A stretch of DNA of 64,000 nucleotides. Origin: Miscanthus floridulus (lineage: Eukaryota > Streptophyta > Magnoliopsida > Poales > Poaceae). The stretch is from the NCBI RefSeq assembly GCF_019320115.1, contig NC_089584.1, forward strand, positions 60,961,633 to 61,025,632, written 5' to 3'. The position numbers were made by a program, and so were the translations under genes. Of this stretch, positions 46,324 to 59,400 are shown piece after piece. The first letter of the stretch is position 1. Every line of letters begins with the position of its first letter. A model generated the notes under the pieces. That model had not been told where the DNA came from. It saw only the letters and a program-made list of their open reading frames with translations, and searched no databases.

Positions 46324-49300
46324 TTATGCATCCATCTAGATACTAGGGTAATATTTCTTTAAATATTTTCCATTTAATGCTCTGGGAAACACAACCCCTT
46401 CGAGGGTTTCTAGAATATATGTGTTACCAGGAACAGACTAATTTATCCGATATGGACCTTCCCAATTAGGAGACCACTTTCCAAACTTTGAACTTTTAGT
46501 TCCAATCGGTAAAATCAATTTCCAGACTAGATCTCCATCGGCAAACTCCTTTACCTTCACCTTCTTGTCATACCATCTGGCTACTCTTTTCTTATTTTCT
46601 TCGATGCTAACTAAAGCCCTTAACCGATGACCCGCCACATCTTCCAACTCATCCTTCATAAGAGTATCATAATCATCGGCTGTCAGCTGATTTTGAGAAC
46701 GTATTCACCTAGAGCCAATTTTAATTTCCCAAGGTAATACTGCGTCGTGTCCATATACTAACTGATAAGGCGTTACTTTGGTTGCACCATGATATGACAT
46801 CCGATATGACCACAAGGCTTCATTTAATACTGTATGCCACCTCTTAGGATTTTCTTCAATTTTGTGCTTAATGAGTTTGATGATCCCTTTGTTAGAAGCC
46901 TCAGCCTGACCATTAGCTTGAGCATAATATGGAGAAGAATTTAAAACTTTAATTCCCATACCTGCAGCAAACTCATCAAATTCTCCTGATGTAAACATAG
47001 TACCCTGATCGGTAGTGATAGTTTAAGGAATACCAAATCGGTAAACATTATGCTCTTTCACAAAATCGATCATATTAGCCGATGTCACCTTTTTTAAAGG
47101 AATCACCTCAACCCATTTTGTGAAATAATCGGTAGCAACCAGAATAAATTTATGTCCTTTGCTCGATGGCGGATAAATCTGACCGATGAGATCGATAGCC
47201 CATCCTCGGAACGGCCAAGGTTTAATTATAGGGTTCATAGCCGATGCAGGCGCTCTTTGAACATTACCAAACTTTTGACACCCCTAACATCCTTTAAAAT
47301 AGTTAAAACAATCTTCAAGAATAGTCAGCCAATAGTGTCCATTCCTCCTGATCATCCACTTCATCTTGAAAGCCGATTGATGCGCTCCACACACTCCTTC
47401 TTCAATTTCACCCATCAAGCTTTTCGATTCATCACTGCTAACACATCTGAGTAAAACTCCATCTATAGTTCGATAATATAATTCATCATCGAGGAGCACA
47501 TACTTGGTAGCTTGAAACCTTATACGTCTTTCAACCTTTTTATATGGATCCTTTAAATAATCAACAATCTCCTTTCTCTAGTCATCGGTATCGACCGCCG
47601 ATGTTAGCACTTCCTGAATAGGCTGATACCCTAAAGCATGCTGAGCTAGTCGATTAGCCTCTTCATTATGCAGTCGAGAAATATGTTCAAGATATAAATC
47701 TCTAAACCCTTTCAACAATTGCAAACATCTTTCATAATACGAAATTAAAAATTCACTTCGGCATTCATAAATCCTAGCCAATTGATTTATAACTAGCATA
47801 GAATCACCAAAGATTTCAACAGCATCAGCACGTATCTCCTTCAGCAATTCTAACCCTTTTATCAAGGCTTGGTATTCAGCCTGATTATTTGTCGATGTAG
47901 CAACAATCGGCAATGAAAACTCATACTTCCTTCCTTGAGGTGAAATCAACACAATGCCGATACCTGCTCCTTCACCACATGTGGACCCATCGAAGAAAAG
48001 TGTCCAAGGAGCAACCTCCAGAGAGTCCACTGTATTATAATGCTGAGTGACAAAATCAGCCATAACCTGCCCCTTAACTGCCTTAGTCGATTCATAACGT
48101 AGTTCAAATTCTGATAATGCTAAAATCCACTTGCCGATTCTACCACTTAATATCAGCATCGACAGCATATACTTGACTATGTCGTCTTTGCATATGACCG
48201 TACATTCGACAGATAACAAATAATGTCTTGATTTGACACAAGAAAAGTATAAACATAGACATAATTTTTCGATGGCCGAATACCTTGTCTCAGCATCCAC
48301 TAATCTTCTGCTCAAATAATAAATAACACGTTCTTTCCCTTCAAATTCTTGAATAAGAGCTGAACCGATAACGGTATCATCAGTTGACAAATACAACCTA
48401 AAAGGTTTCCCGTGTTGAGGTGGAACTAGCACTAGAGGATTTGTTAAATATTTCTTAATTTCATCTAGGGCTAACTACTGCTCAGCTCCCCATACAAATT
48501 CCTGATCGGCTTTCAATTTAAGTAATGGACTGAAAGCCTTGATCTTACCCGACAGATTAGATATGAATCTTCTAATGAAATTAATCTTACCGATCAAAGA
48601 TTGCAATTCGGTTTTATTGGTAGGAGCAACCACCTTGTTAATTGCATCAATAGACTTTCTACTGATTTCGATGCCCCGCTGATGCACCATAAAACCCAAG
48701 AATTGACCTGCTGATACACCAAATGCACATTTATTAGGATTCATCTTCAATCCATGCTTCCTTGTGCACTCTAGTATCTTTCGTAGATCGGCTAGATGTT
48801 TTGTGATATCTCCAGACTTAATCACTACATCATCAATGTAGATCTCCACTAATGTGCCGATGTATTCATGAAAAATAAAGTTCATAGCTCTTTGATAAGT
48901 AGCGCTGGCATTTTTCAAACCAAACGTCATGACTATCCACTCAAACAACCCTACATGACCTGGACATCTGAAAGCGGTCTTGGGAATATCTTCTTCAGCC
49001 ATGAATATTTGATTGTAACCTACATTACCATCCATGAAGCTGATAATTTTATGTCTGGCTACAGCATCAATCAACAAATAGCAATCGGCATTGGATAGCC
49101 ATCCATCGGTGTGGCTTTGTTAAGATTCCTGAAATCAATACAAACACAAAGTTTTCCATTTTTCTTATAAACAGGAACCACATTAGAGATCCACTCTGCA
49201 TATCAACACTGCCGAATAAACTTCACCTCAATTAATTTAGTTATTTTGGCCTTAATGTCAGGAAGTATATTAGGGTTGCATCGGCGCGCTGGCTGCTGAT

Positions 49301-49559
49301 GTGGCCGAAATCCAGATTTGATAGGTAACCGATGTTCAACTATCGATTGGTCTAATCCTTGCATCTCAGTATAATCCCAAGCAAAACAATCTTTATACTC
49401 TTTTAACAAATTAGTTATTTGTTGCTTACACTTGGAATCTAACTTAGCACTAATAAAAGTAGGCCTTGGCCTATCGCCATTACCAATATCTATTTCTACT
49501 AAATTATCTACTGATGTGAACCCTTGACCTAATTTTCCATCATTGGCAAACCTATCCAT
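46324..49559 (-). pseudogene. pol: Element B pol: RT, two RNase H domains, integrase
   Basis: Minus-strand counterpart of A pol, one base shorter because of a 1-nt deletion near 49080 in the RT N-terminus. RT core with YIDDVV at about 48840-48823; RT-linked RNase H; archaeal-type RNase H (TLFFDGST, about 48005-47980); integrase with AIDLIG, TTDQGT and GQAEASNK (about 47200-46910). Stops at 49203, 48475, 47578, 47284, 47023, 46705, 46438 and about 46335 break it; most are single C-to-T or G-to-A changes relative to A. The start ATG shares its A with the gag-pro TAA (49559-49561). Confidence 0.93.
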
Positions 49560-52500
49560 TAAAACTCTTCTTTAGAACCGACTGCTTGGATCGGTGGAAT
49601 TTCATAATCAGCCACTCTAAGGAATTCTTTTTCCCAAACTTCTCCTGATATGCATTTAGTTCGCTCATAAGTATCTGATTCTACCGATGCGATGATATAA
49701 GAAGAATCACCAGGGACAAACTCAATCTTATCCCCAATCCACTGTATGAGGCATTGATGCATTGTAGAAGGAACACAACAATTAGCATGAATCCAATCCC
49801 TCCCTAGAAGCAGATTATATGCACCCTTGCCATTAATAACAAAGAACGTCGTCGGCAAGGTTTTGCTGCCGATAGTCAATTCAACGCATACTGCCCCTTT
49901 AGCCGGTGACACATTGCCTTCAAAATCCTTCAGCATCATATCAGTTTTGGCCAAGTCTTGATCTACCTTACCAAGTTTCCGATACATCACATAAGGCATA
50001 ATATTAATCGCAGCCCCTCCGTCGATAAGTATCTTAGATACAGGCTGCCCATCAACTCTGCCTTTCACAAACAAAGCCTTAAGATGTTGTCTCTCGTCAT
50101 CAGTAGGTTTCTCAAAAATAGCCATCATTGGATCTAGTGTCAACTGAGCTACTTGATCAGAGAGAACAACTTCTTCCTCATTATCAGATAGTGCCAAAAA
50201 CTCCATCGGCAACATGAATACCATATTAACATCTACCGATGGACCCTTATTTTTGTGTTTTACCTGCCACTGCCGATGACCGGACCTCTCATTGGAGGAA
50301 TTTTCCTCTCGGTATAAATCCTCTTGATGCTCACGTTGCATCCTTCTTTTCTGTGTCTTTGTCAGACCCTCCGGGCACCATCGAGGAAACTTGGTCTTCC
50401 AAACCGACTGATAACAGATCCCAGTTGATTCTACACGGCGTATATTAGGGTCCCTGTAGAATATTTCTTCATCGGGAACTCTTGTGTTTGCCATCTCCTC
50501 AAGCTCCTCTTGATTCCTTAGAAAATATCCAGTGCGTTTACCAAGCCTTTCATGTACACTAAGTCTGCCCCCCAGCCGATCATGCACTGATGCTCTGCCT
50601 CTAATTAGCTCATTGATAAATAAACCCTGATTGCCAGGTTGCAACCTCCTTTCTGACCGATTGACCCCATAATAACCATTGCACTCAGGGCAATTTTCAA
50701 TAGTTGGCAATTTAATACCTTCTTCCCAGCAATGGATGAAAAACGGGCACCTCCAATGATTTTTATGCCGATACCATTCTTCTCGATGTCTCTCTTCTTG
50801 CTGTTGTTGATATCGGTCCTTACGCTGACGCCAACCCTCCTGCTGCCTTCGATGGTAACCACAATGCCAGGTCGAGGAGGATTTTTGGAACTACTGCTTT
50901 CTCCCAGCAAACCCTTACTTTTTGCATCATCGGTAGTTATCCGGTGTTGGGGATCCACTGATGCGTTTTTCTCAGCAGCCTCTGATGTCAATACCTTGGT
51001 CTTCCCTTTGGCCTCCAACATATTTGCTAGAAAAGGGTGTTGATCAATTTTCATCGGCTTCTAGGCCTTGGAAGTACCAAACTTAATTCTCCCAGATTCA
51101 ATAGCCAATTGTAACTGTTGCCTGAACACCTTGCACTCATTTGTACTGTGTGAAGTTGCATTGTGCCATTTGCAGTACAAGATCTTCTTCAACTCTTCTG
51201 CCGATGGGATCACATGATTAGGTGACAGCTTAATTTGGCCTTCTTGAAGCAGAAGATCGAATATCTTGTCGGCCTTGGTGATATCAAAGGTAAACTTTTC
51301 TGGTTCTTTTTGACCAAAGGGACAAGATATCGACTTTTTATTCTTAACCCACTCAGCTAAGCCAATAACTGGTTCTTCATTAGAATCAGAATCTCCTACT
51401 TCAACAAATGATACTTTTTTACTCCAATTCTTTTTAGGTTCAAAAACCCTAGTATCTTGATTAGAGATTCTTTGCACAAGATGACTGAGGCTTTCAAACT
51501 CCTAAGAAGCATATCTGTCTTTAAGATGTGGCAATAACCCTTGGAAAGCCAGATCGGCAAGCTGCCGATCATCTAGCACCAGACTGTAGCACTTATTTTT
51601 TACATCTCGTAGCCTTTGCACAAAGCTTTCTACCGATTCATCATTACGCTGTCTCAATTTTACTAAATTGGTAAGCTTCTTTTCATGGATTCCAGCAAAG
51701 AAATACTAATGAAATTGTTTTTCTAGATCAACCCAAGTAATAATAGAATTTGGTGGTAATGAAATGAACCATGTAAATGCCGATCCAGACAAAGATGATG
51801 AAAATAATCGAACTCTTAATTCATCTCTGCTAGCTGCCTCTCCACATTGAATAATGAAGCGATTGACGTATTCCATTGTTGATGTATCATCTTGCCCAGA
51901 GAATTTAGTGAAATCTGGTACCTTGTACTGATTTGGGAGAGGAATTAAATCATATGCAGGAGGGTATGGAGTCCGATAAGAATAAGTATTGACCTTGGGC
52001 TTTATCCCAAACTGATCCTTCATAATTTCTACTATCTTATCAGCCCAAAAAGCATCAACCTCCTATTGACGAACTGGCTGAATTTCTACAAGAGGTGCCT
52101 ACTGATATCCCTCCACATATCTTTGTGGCCCACGATCTCCAGCAATTGGCATATTTGCTGTTACTTGTGGTCCATTAACCTATTGGAAAGGATTCATCGG
52201 CTGAGCTGCCGATGCTTGATTCTGGAAACCAGTTTGCATATGACCTTGTTGAATCCCTGCAACCTGCTGATTTTGCTGAACTATATGTTGAACAGGTAAC
52301 TGTCCTGACCAACCATTATTAGAACTCATCGGTACAAAACTTACCGATGGCTGGTAATTTGCTGACATTATTGGATAATTATAACCAGCTTGAGGCATGA
52401 ACTGAACCCCAGTTTGACTCATAGCAGGGGCTTTCTGCTGCATCAGCAGTAAGCTTGCCAATGGACTTGAATTGGATATTTGAACCAAAGGCATCTGGAA

Positions 52501-53232
52501 ACCTCCTGGAGTTGGTTGCATAGTAGTTGCTGTGGCATATTGAGGCACTTGAGCCATCGGTGAAATAGCCGATGGTATAGGAGCTTTTCCTACTGCATCA
52601 AACACTTGAGGTAACCCATGATTGAAAGCAGATGACTCCGGGGGCATACCATATCCCCACCAATTAGCAGGAATCTGGCTATTCTGAGACACAGGGCCTG
52701 ACATAGCTGATGCCGATAGATCTGTATTAAGATGAACTCGTCCTCTTGGTAGTACCGGATCTGATCGTATTGGTGTAGATTGAATATTAGGTAAGCCTAC
52801 CAATACTAGAGGAGAAGTAACTTCTGTACCCACAACGGCCGAGGGAGCCGATGGAGTATTGACAGATGCAGGCTCTGGTTGGTGATAGGCAAGCCCAACA
52901 TAATGCGGTGATGCTTGTCCTTCTTTGAGAGTTCGAACCACAGCATTATGAACAGTATTGGACAGCACATTGGAATGATTAATCAAAGCATGATTTATTG
53001 TAGAATTAACCATCTCTTGAAGTTTACCAGGATTGGAGTCAAAGGTAACCTGCCGAGGCAACGGCAAATCTTGCTTCTGGATGACTTGTCCACTCTTGTT
53101 CAGGCTAAACGATTTCAGACAAAGCTACCTATATTCTTCTACAGCCTTTTCCATAGCCTGCCTCTGCTCTTCCTTAAGATCTTCTTCTGATACCGCGATA
53201 ATGTTCCCTAAATCGATCTCGGAATTGAACAT
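49559..53232 (-). pseudogene. gag: Element B gag-protease
   Basis: Starts at ATG 53232 (MFNSEIDLGN) and ends at TAA 49559-49561. Compared with A it lacks one codon and one further base (frameshift near 50853). The zinc knuckle CKWHNATSHSTNEC is intact here. The second Cys/His cluster (CPFFIHCWEEG...NCPEC) and the protease (KILIDGGAAINIMPYVMY, about 50040-49990) are present. Stops lie at 53125, 52180, 52099, 52063, 51706, 51502 and 51061. Function as in A: capsid, nucleic-acid binding and polyprotein cleavage. Confidence 0.9.
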
Positions 53233-53248
53233 ATTGATTGGATTGATT

Positions 53249-53270
53249 GGTCCCACTAGGCGTGCCAAAA
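53249..53270 (-). other. Element B primer-binding site
   Basis: Minus-strand TTTTGGCACGCCTAGTGGGA, four bases inside the 5' LTR edge. It has no ATG, unlike A, which is why gag is taken to start at MFNSEID in both. Confidence 0.7.
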
Positions 53271-53274
53271 GATG

Positions 53275-54041
53275 TGTTGATGCAAAAGTGGATCTGCAAA
53301 CACAAAGGGCTAATACCCGAATTGATATCCAAAGCATGCCAGTTGATTTGACCTGTTAATCGACAAGGATGAAGATACGAGCACTTTGGTCCTGACAACA
53401 GCGATACGCCCGGAAGTCACGGCCAAGAGGTACTCACACGGAAATCGAGAATCGTCAAAGGTCGCACTGAAGCTATGCAACTCGCTGAATCAGTGAGAAC
53501 TCATAAAAAGGAAAAATATGCAAATTGACGAAGTCGCCGAAAAGTAAGTAGATGCAAATAGGAGTAAAAATTGGTTTTGATATTGATTGATTCATTATTA
53601 CATTGCCCCTCAATCTATATTTATACCCTGATCTAAAGAGGCATAACCAAATACAACTAGGACACCAAGTCCATATCTAAGGAAACACGTGACTCTTACA
53701 TGAATCATACTCTAACAAATATAGAAAAGGAAATCAACTCCTATCTATTTCCCTGTCCGCCTCAATTACGATGGAAATCTCACTGACCTCCTTTCCATCG
53801 GCATACTTCCTGTTTCATCGGCAGTAGTCTTCAAGCCTTCCTTCATCGGCATCGACAATAACATCTCCAACTTTATCGGCAACGCCCGAGTCTAAATCAA
53901 CCTTTCCATCGATCACCACCATTCATCGGCAACCATCTTTTACAAGCTGATTCTCATCGACTGTCAGCGTATACAATAACTTTCCTCCTGCCGATTAGCC
54001 CACTCTGATTATTTTGACATGTGCAAAAAACGGTGTCAACA
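53275..54041 (-). repeat. Element B 5' LTR (767 bp)
   Basis: Same length as 41650-42416 and ends GGTGTCAACA; followed by the TSD-like GCAAG. The TATA box (minus) is at 53618-53625. Confidence 0.95.
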
Positions 54042-56483
54042 GCAAGAAAAAAGCCATTTGAATATTAGCCGATGGTTGCCTTCTATCGACTGTTCGCTTA
54101 GCACGTCACACTTGAGGTCTACCAGATGCTTGAGCCTATTCTAGTTTTTTGTTCCTTAGCCATTGCAATCTTCTTTTCTGGCTTCTTGTCAGACCTCTTG
54201 GACACCATTCGCCTTCCTGCCAAACATATTCTTCTTTATTACTTTCTTCTTCATAATCAGCCCTGTTTTGATCAACAACTCGCTTCCCAAGCCAATCATG
54301 AACAGTCTTATTTTTTAAGTGCCGATCCATGTTATTATGATGATACTCATCTCGAGCATGGATAGACCGATAGTTGGCTTGAGATTGCCTGAACTCCCAA
54401 TATTGCTCGCTGCATTCTGGATAGTTATTTCTGGTAGGTAATTTCAAAGCTTCGTTCCAACAATGTCTGAAGAAAGGACAATTCTAATATGATTCAGCTT
54501 GCTTTCTTTCATACCTCTCTTTTTCCTACTAATGTTGGTATTCTTGCTCTTCTAACCAATGCTAATAATCCTTTTCTTTCTACCGCTGCCATTTGTTCAA
54601 CAAAATTTGAGATGTAGCACGTGGCCTTGTCGCCCCATCCTTCAATGTCTCTCCCTGCTCATATTGGCTCTTTTGTTGATCATGATGCCTCCTAATTTCT
54701 CTGTATTCATCAGCCAATATTTGGATCTCGAGATCAACTATTCTAGTTTCTTTTAGTCTAACTAATGTTAGGACTTTAGTCTTTCCTTTGAGCAGCCTAG
54801 CATCAACCATGTTCTAATCTCTTAGAAAAGGATTATGATCAACTTTCATTTTTCGAGGCACATCAAATTTGAGCCTTCCTTGTTGAATAGCCCTCTGTAT
54901 ATGCTGCCAAAAAACTCTGCACTCATTAGTAGAATGAGAAGTGGCATTGTGAAATTTGCAGAACTTCTTATTCTTCAACTGATCAAGAGGCAACATAACA
55001 TGATTGTTGAGCAACTTCATCTGTCCCTTCTCGAGCAAGAAATCAAAGAGCTTGTCTGATTTTGTGACGTCAAAGTCATAGCTCTCTTCGACTCCTCTTC
55101 CCTAAGGATTTGGCACCATTACTGTCTTCTTACCCCAATTCCATTTGGCCACAGCAACCTATTCTTCTTCGAAGTCCTCATAGCCATCATCGACTGAATA
55201 TGGATTATAGGCTTCGGCCATTGTGGTACTTTTATAGAATTGGGTGTCTCTGCGCATATTCTGGAATTGGCTATTGAGCACTGCCACTTGTTGAGCCAAC
55301 TGACCCAAGTTGTAAAATTCTTGTCCCAGTAGCTTCTCTCTCCACGTTGGCAACATTTCTTGAACGGCCAAAGCAGCAAGTTGATCATCGGTCAAGTTCA
55401 ATGAGAAGCACAAATTTCTAGTCTCTCGGAACCTCTGAAGAAACTTGGTGCCCGATTCATTAGTTCTCTACCTTATGGTCGTCAAATTGGTAATCTTCTT
55501 TTCTCTAGTCCTAGTATAAAAATATGTATGAAACTTCTCTAGGTCAGCCCAATTGGTAATGGAGTTAACTGGTAGTGATGAAAACCAAGTGAAGGCTAGC
55601 CCTGACAGAGACAAAGAGAAGAAACAAACTTGATGGGCCTCTTCAATGGATGCTTCGCCCAACTGTGTAAGATACCGACTGACATGTTCTATTATGCTTG
55701 TGCTATCTTGGCCAGTGTCTCCCAACTGTGTAAGATACCGACTAACATATTCTATTATGCTTGTGCTATCTTGGCCAATGAACTTACCAAACTCTGAGAG
55801 CTTGTAATTCACTGGAAGAGCGACCAAATCATACCATTCTAGATATGGGCATTTATACGAGAAGGTCTGCCCTTTTGGCTTCAAACCAAACTGATTCTTC
55901 ATCATCTCGGTCACTCTAAGCAACAACTCGTCAGCATTTAAATTTGGATTACTCTACAATTGCTGACCCATCTGTGAATTAAAATTCTAGGTACCTTGAT
56001 ACCCTAGATTTGGAATCATGTGAAGGGTGTTGTAATCTATGCCATAATGATACCCTTATCGAATCTCTATCTATTGGGTCCTCTACTAGTTTCCTCTTGA
56101 AGTCTCTAGTTGTAGATGTTAGGATCTATATCTCTATGAATCCTTTGAACTGATGGCACTATTTTCTGAGCCGAGGATGGTATCTGGCCTGATATGCCAA
56201 AATTGACCATTTGATTCTAAATTTGCCCTGTCGGCTGTTGCACATGCTATTCTGATGATCCTGGATTATACTGTATCTAATTAGTATTAGCACCCTGAAC
56301 TTGCTCAGATGAGCTCTGAACCACCTGGACATCATCATTACCAGCTGGTGCTATTTTTTGACGGCTAGTACTAGCTTGATTAGTCCCTTGAGTCAATGGA
56401 TGTGAATGTTGTAATAAGCCAGCCCAACCTGATCATCTAGAAACCCATGAAACACCTCTTTCATGGTGTTGTGGAATGCGTTC
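54042..56483 (-). pseudogene. gag: Element C gag, central part
   Basis: Minus-strand pieces: proline/glutamine-rich region with many stops (56483-55930); capsid domain (55926-55468: MKNQFGLKPKGQTFSYKCPY, FFSLSLSGLAFTWFSSLPVN); zinc knuckle CKFHNATSHSTNEC (about 54965-54924) of the same CX2HX4HX4C type as A and B; and a second Cys/His cluster with one Cys now Tyr (NNYPEC, about 54430). The piece at 54447-54136 ends near the B insertion. It joins the N-terminus at 61168-61453 across element D. Confidence 0.75.
55658..55783 (-). repeat. 63-bp in-frame tandem duplication in element C gag
   Basis: Copies at 55658-55720 and 55721-55783 encode a repeated GQDSTSIIEHVSRYLTQLG. A and B have this capsid segment once, so the duplication is specific to C. 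Confidence 0.9.
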
Positions 56484-59400
56484 TGTAACAGAACCGCCCA
56501 ATTTATACAAGATCAAGTATGGCTGTCCCCGCTAACATGTTGACACACATATACTTTCACTCATATAAACCCGGTAGTCCGCCGAGTGTCCCAAAAGACC
56601 TCGGTAAATCAACATCACAACCAAGATCGCGTGATTACGCAAATACACATCACATACGTAGGGTTGCAGCGGAAAATAATATTACAAATGAATTCATAAA
56701 TAATAGTACAAGTTTGGGTTTCAAAACCGATTAGTGAAAACAACATAGATTTCAAAAGATTACATTAATATATGTTCCAAATACATTGCTAGCATAAGTG
56801 ACATCATCCGACAAAAGCATATAGATGAGAAGTAAGTATAGAATCACCGAGCCCACCGGTGGTTAGCCACCATCATCAACAGGCCGAGAACTTCACCTGC
56901 AACATGGTGGGATAAACCCTGAGTATGAGAAGGTACTCAACTAGACTTACCCATCAAAACTAGAAATAAAGGACACCAAGGGTCATGCAAGGCTTATGAG
57001 GTGGGCTAGCTTGACATAGTTGCATAAAAGAGCTTATGAAGACAGTGACCAATTTAAACTTAGCATCGAGTTTATCATCATTTACCTGTCCACTAGATTA
57101 GCACCTGTACTAGAGCACTCACTTATTAGGAGCAAACAATATTAACCATAGCAGGTATAATAAGGCTATCATCATCATATCATCATTTCTGAACCATTAT
57201 GTTATTTAGTGTATCTACTTTGGAGATAAGCCCGTCAAGTTCTCACTAACCGGGAGAGACGACGACTCGAATCGAATTACAACTCAGCTGAGGGGGTATT
57301 CCTAACTCTCACCCTGGCATACTTTGCAAGGGTAGCCGTGGGTCATCTTTGGGACAACTTAGGAACCAAATTCGTGAGTTCGATCAGCGCCAGTGCTCTC
57401 AGGGATTACCCTTTTGCTAGGATGATCAGGACTTTTAAATCACCTGCCCTTGGACTCATGCCTATGGCTCCCTTCCAAGGCGTACTTTATACTTATCGAC
57501 TCCCGGCCTGAGTTGAGCTACTCGGCTTCGCGGTCGGTCTTCGGACACGGCCAACTAAGAGAGAGGCATGCGTTCAACATGAACAGGAAAGGCTCCAAGA
57601 TTCAGTCCTTAATCGACACAGACGGAGTCACTGCAAACCGGCAAGCCTCCGCCCGGTCTTCATTTCAAATTAAGACTGGTTCTTTTCCACGATAGCAAAT
57701 ATAGCCAACCGTGCCATATTTATCTTCCTATATCTCGCAGGTGATAGGAAATCACCTGACTTCTACCGTGTTAAAGCAGGGCTAAGCACTACACAAGCCT
57801 GAGCTACATAGGATTCAGGGTATCAATATCTGGACAAGGATTGGATAACCAATGCAGCAAGTGTTTGCATCCAACACCTAAACTTAATGCAATAATATAT
57901 ATATGTAACAATAATACTTTAACTGCATTTCGGAAATTAGGAGGCTTAATATGCTCTGGGGCTTGCCTGGGATCCGACACAAGTCAGTTCAGTTAGGTTG
58001 CACCGTCCTGGTGACATCTCAGGTCCTAGCACTTGCTTAGTCCTTCCATCTTCGGGATAGATCCATCAAACGATGTCTTTGGGTTTGGCTCCGACATCGC
58101 ATCCTTCACGTGGTGCATCTAGCGTACCTAGATGAGATGCAATATACAAGTGCATAAATATGAAGAATAGTACCATGAGACGCATCACAAAATAGCAAGC
58201 AAGACAAGCATAGTTTACACTAACACACTTAAGTACTTTGCGGTGCTTAACTTAAACATCACACAATCTATCATGCTAAGATGGCAAAGAAGACGACCAC
58301 ACCAAGCATGACATAAGTTTCCCAAGATCTCAGGTGCTCTAACTCAGTCATCATTCAAGGCATAAGTCACACTTAACAATATACAAGCAAACACTATAAT
58401 TGGAATCTGCCAATTTCTGAACGCAAACAGCAGCTACAAGATTTAGCTATAACTGGAGTTACACAATTCCAAATGACTTGCAAGAAGACATTTTGGAAAT
58501 CTTATGAAATTATTTACACTTCATCTGTAACCATCATAGCATGATTCACAAGTTAAGTAGGTCGAAATTATACATTTACAGAAACTGGTCCACAATTGAC
58601 AGAGAGCAGCCATTTCTGAAACCCAACTTTAAACAGGCATAACTCACAAACTACTTGGCCAAATATCACCAAATTTTAATAGAAGCTAGATACATGAATT
58701 ATCTACAACTTTTATATAAACAAGTTTCACAACAAAGCACATTATCATGAAGAACTTTGCTAAGTTCCTAGATCTGTCCAGAAACCATATTTGCAAGAAA
58801 ATAAATATTAACTTATGTTGCAAACACATAATTAGCCAAAACCAACTTTACCAACATGTCACACATGACTAAAGAACACCAGAAAAACTAGTGTCCATGA
58901 CCAAATAAATTCTTTTAATGCATTTCTTAATTTATTTTAGATAACAAGGTGACTTAATGAACATATACCAAAAGTATACAATAAATTATACAAAAATTAC
59001 AGTGGCTCACATATCCTCTCAATAGTCGACTGTATAAATTTCACTCCATTTGAATATGTATAGCAACCTCTATGAAAAAGACAAGTTGCTAAAGCAAGAA
59101 ATCATGTGAGAGAAAGATAAACCAATAACTCACTCATACTTCATCCAATACTCATGAAATTTTTACCACACATCAAACATCACATGAGTAGCATGCCACA
59201 AAAATTTCACTTCATTTGGAGCCTTAGATTTGCAGTTATGGAAAATAACAAATCAACTAGCATTACAACCTTACTACACAAATCTATTTTTACCGCAAAA
59301 TATTGAAACTAAAATATGCCATATTATAGATCTAATGCATAGAGAATTTCACAAGGATTCCAAAAAGTCCTCATTTGCTATTTTACGATTTTTCTACAAA

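Larger units (their letters stand above)
41650..54041 (-). mobile_element. Element B: Tat-lineage retrotransposon, sister of element A
   Basis: 12,392 bp with 767 bp LTRs (41650-42416, 53275-54041) and near-perfect TSD (GCAAC at 41645-41649, GCAAG at 54042-54046). Same gene order as A but on the minus strand, with the antisense PMD gene on the plus strand. The LTRs differ by about 22 sites, all but one transitions (hand count), so it looks older than A. It inserted into the protease/gag region of element C. Confidence 0.95.
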
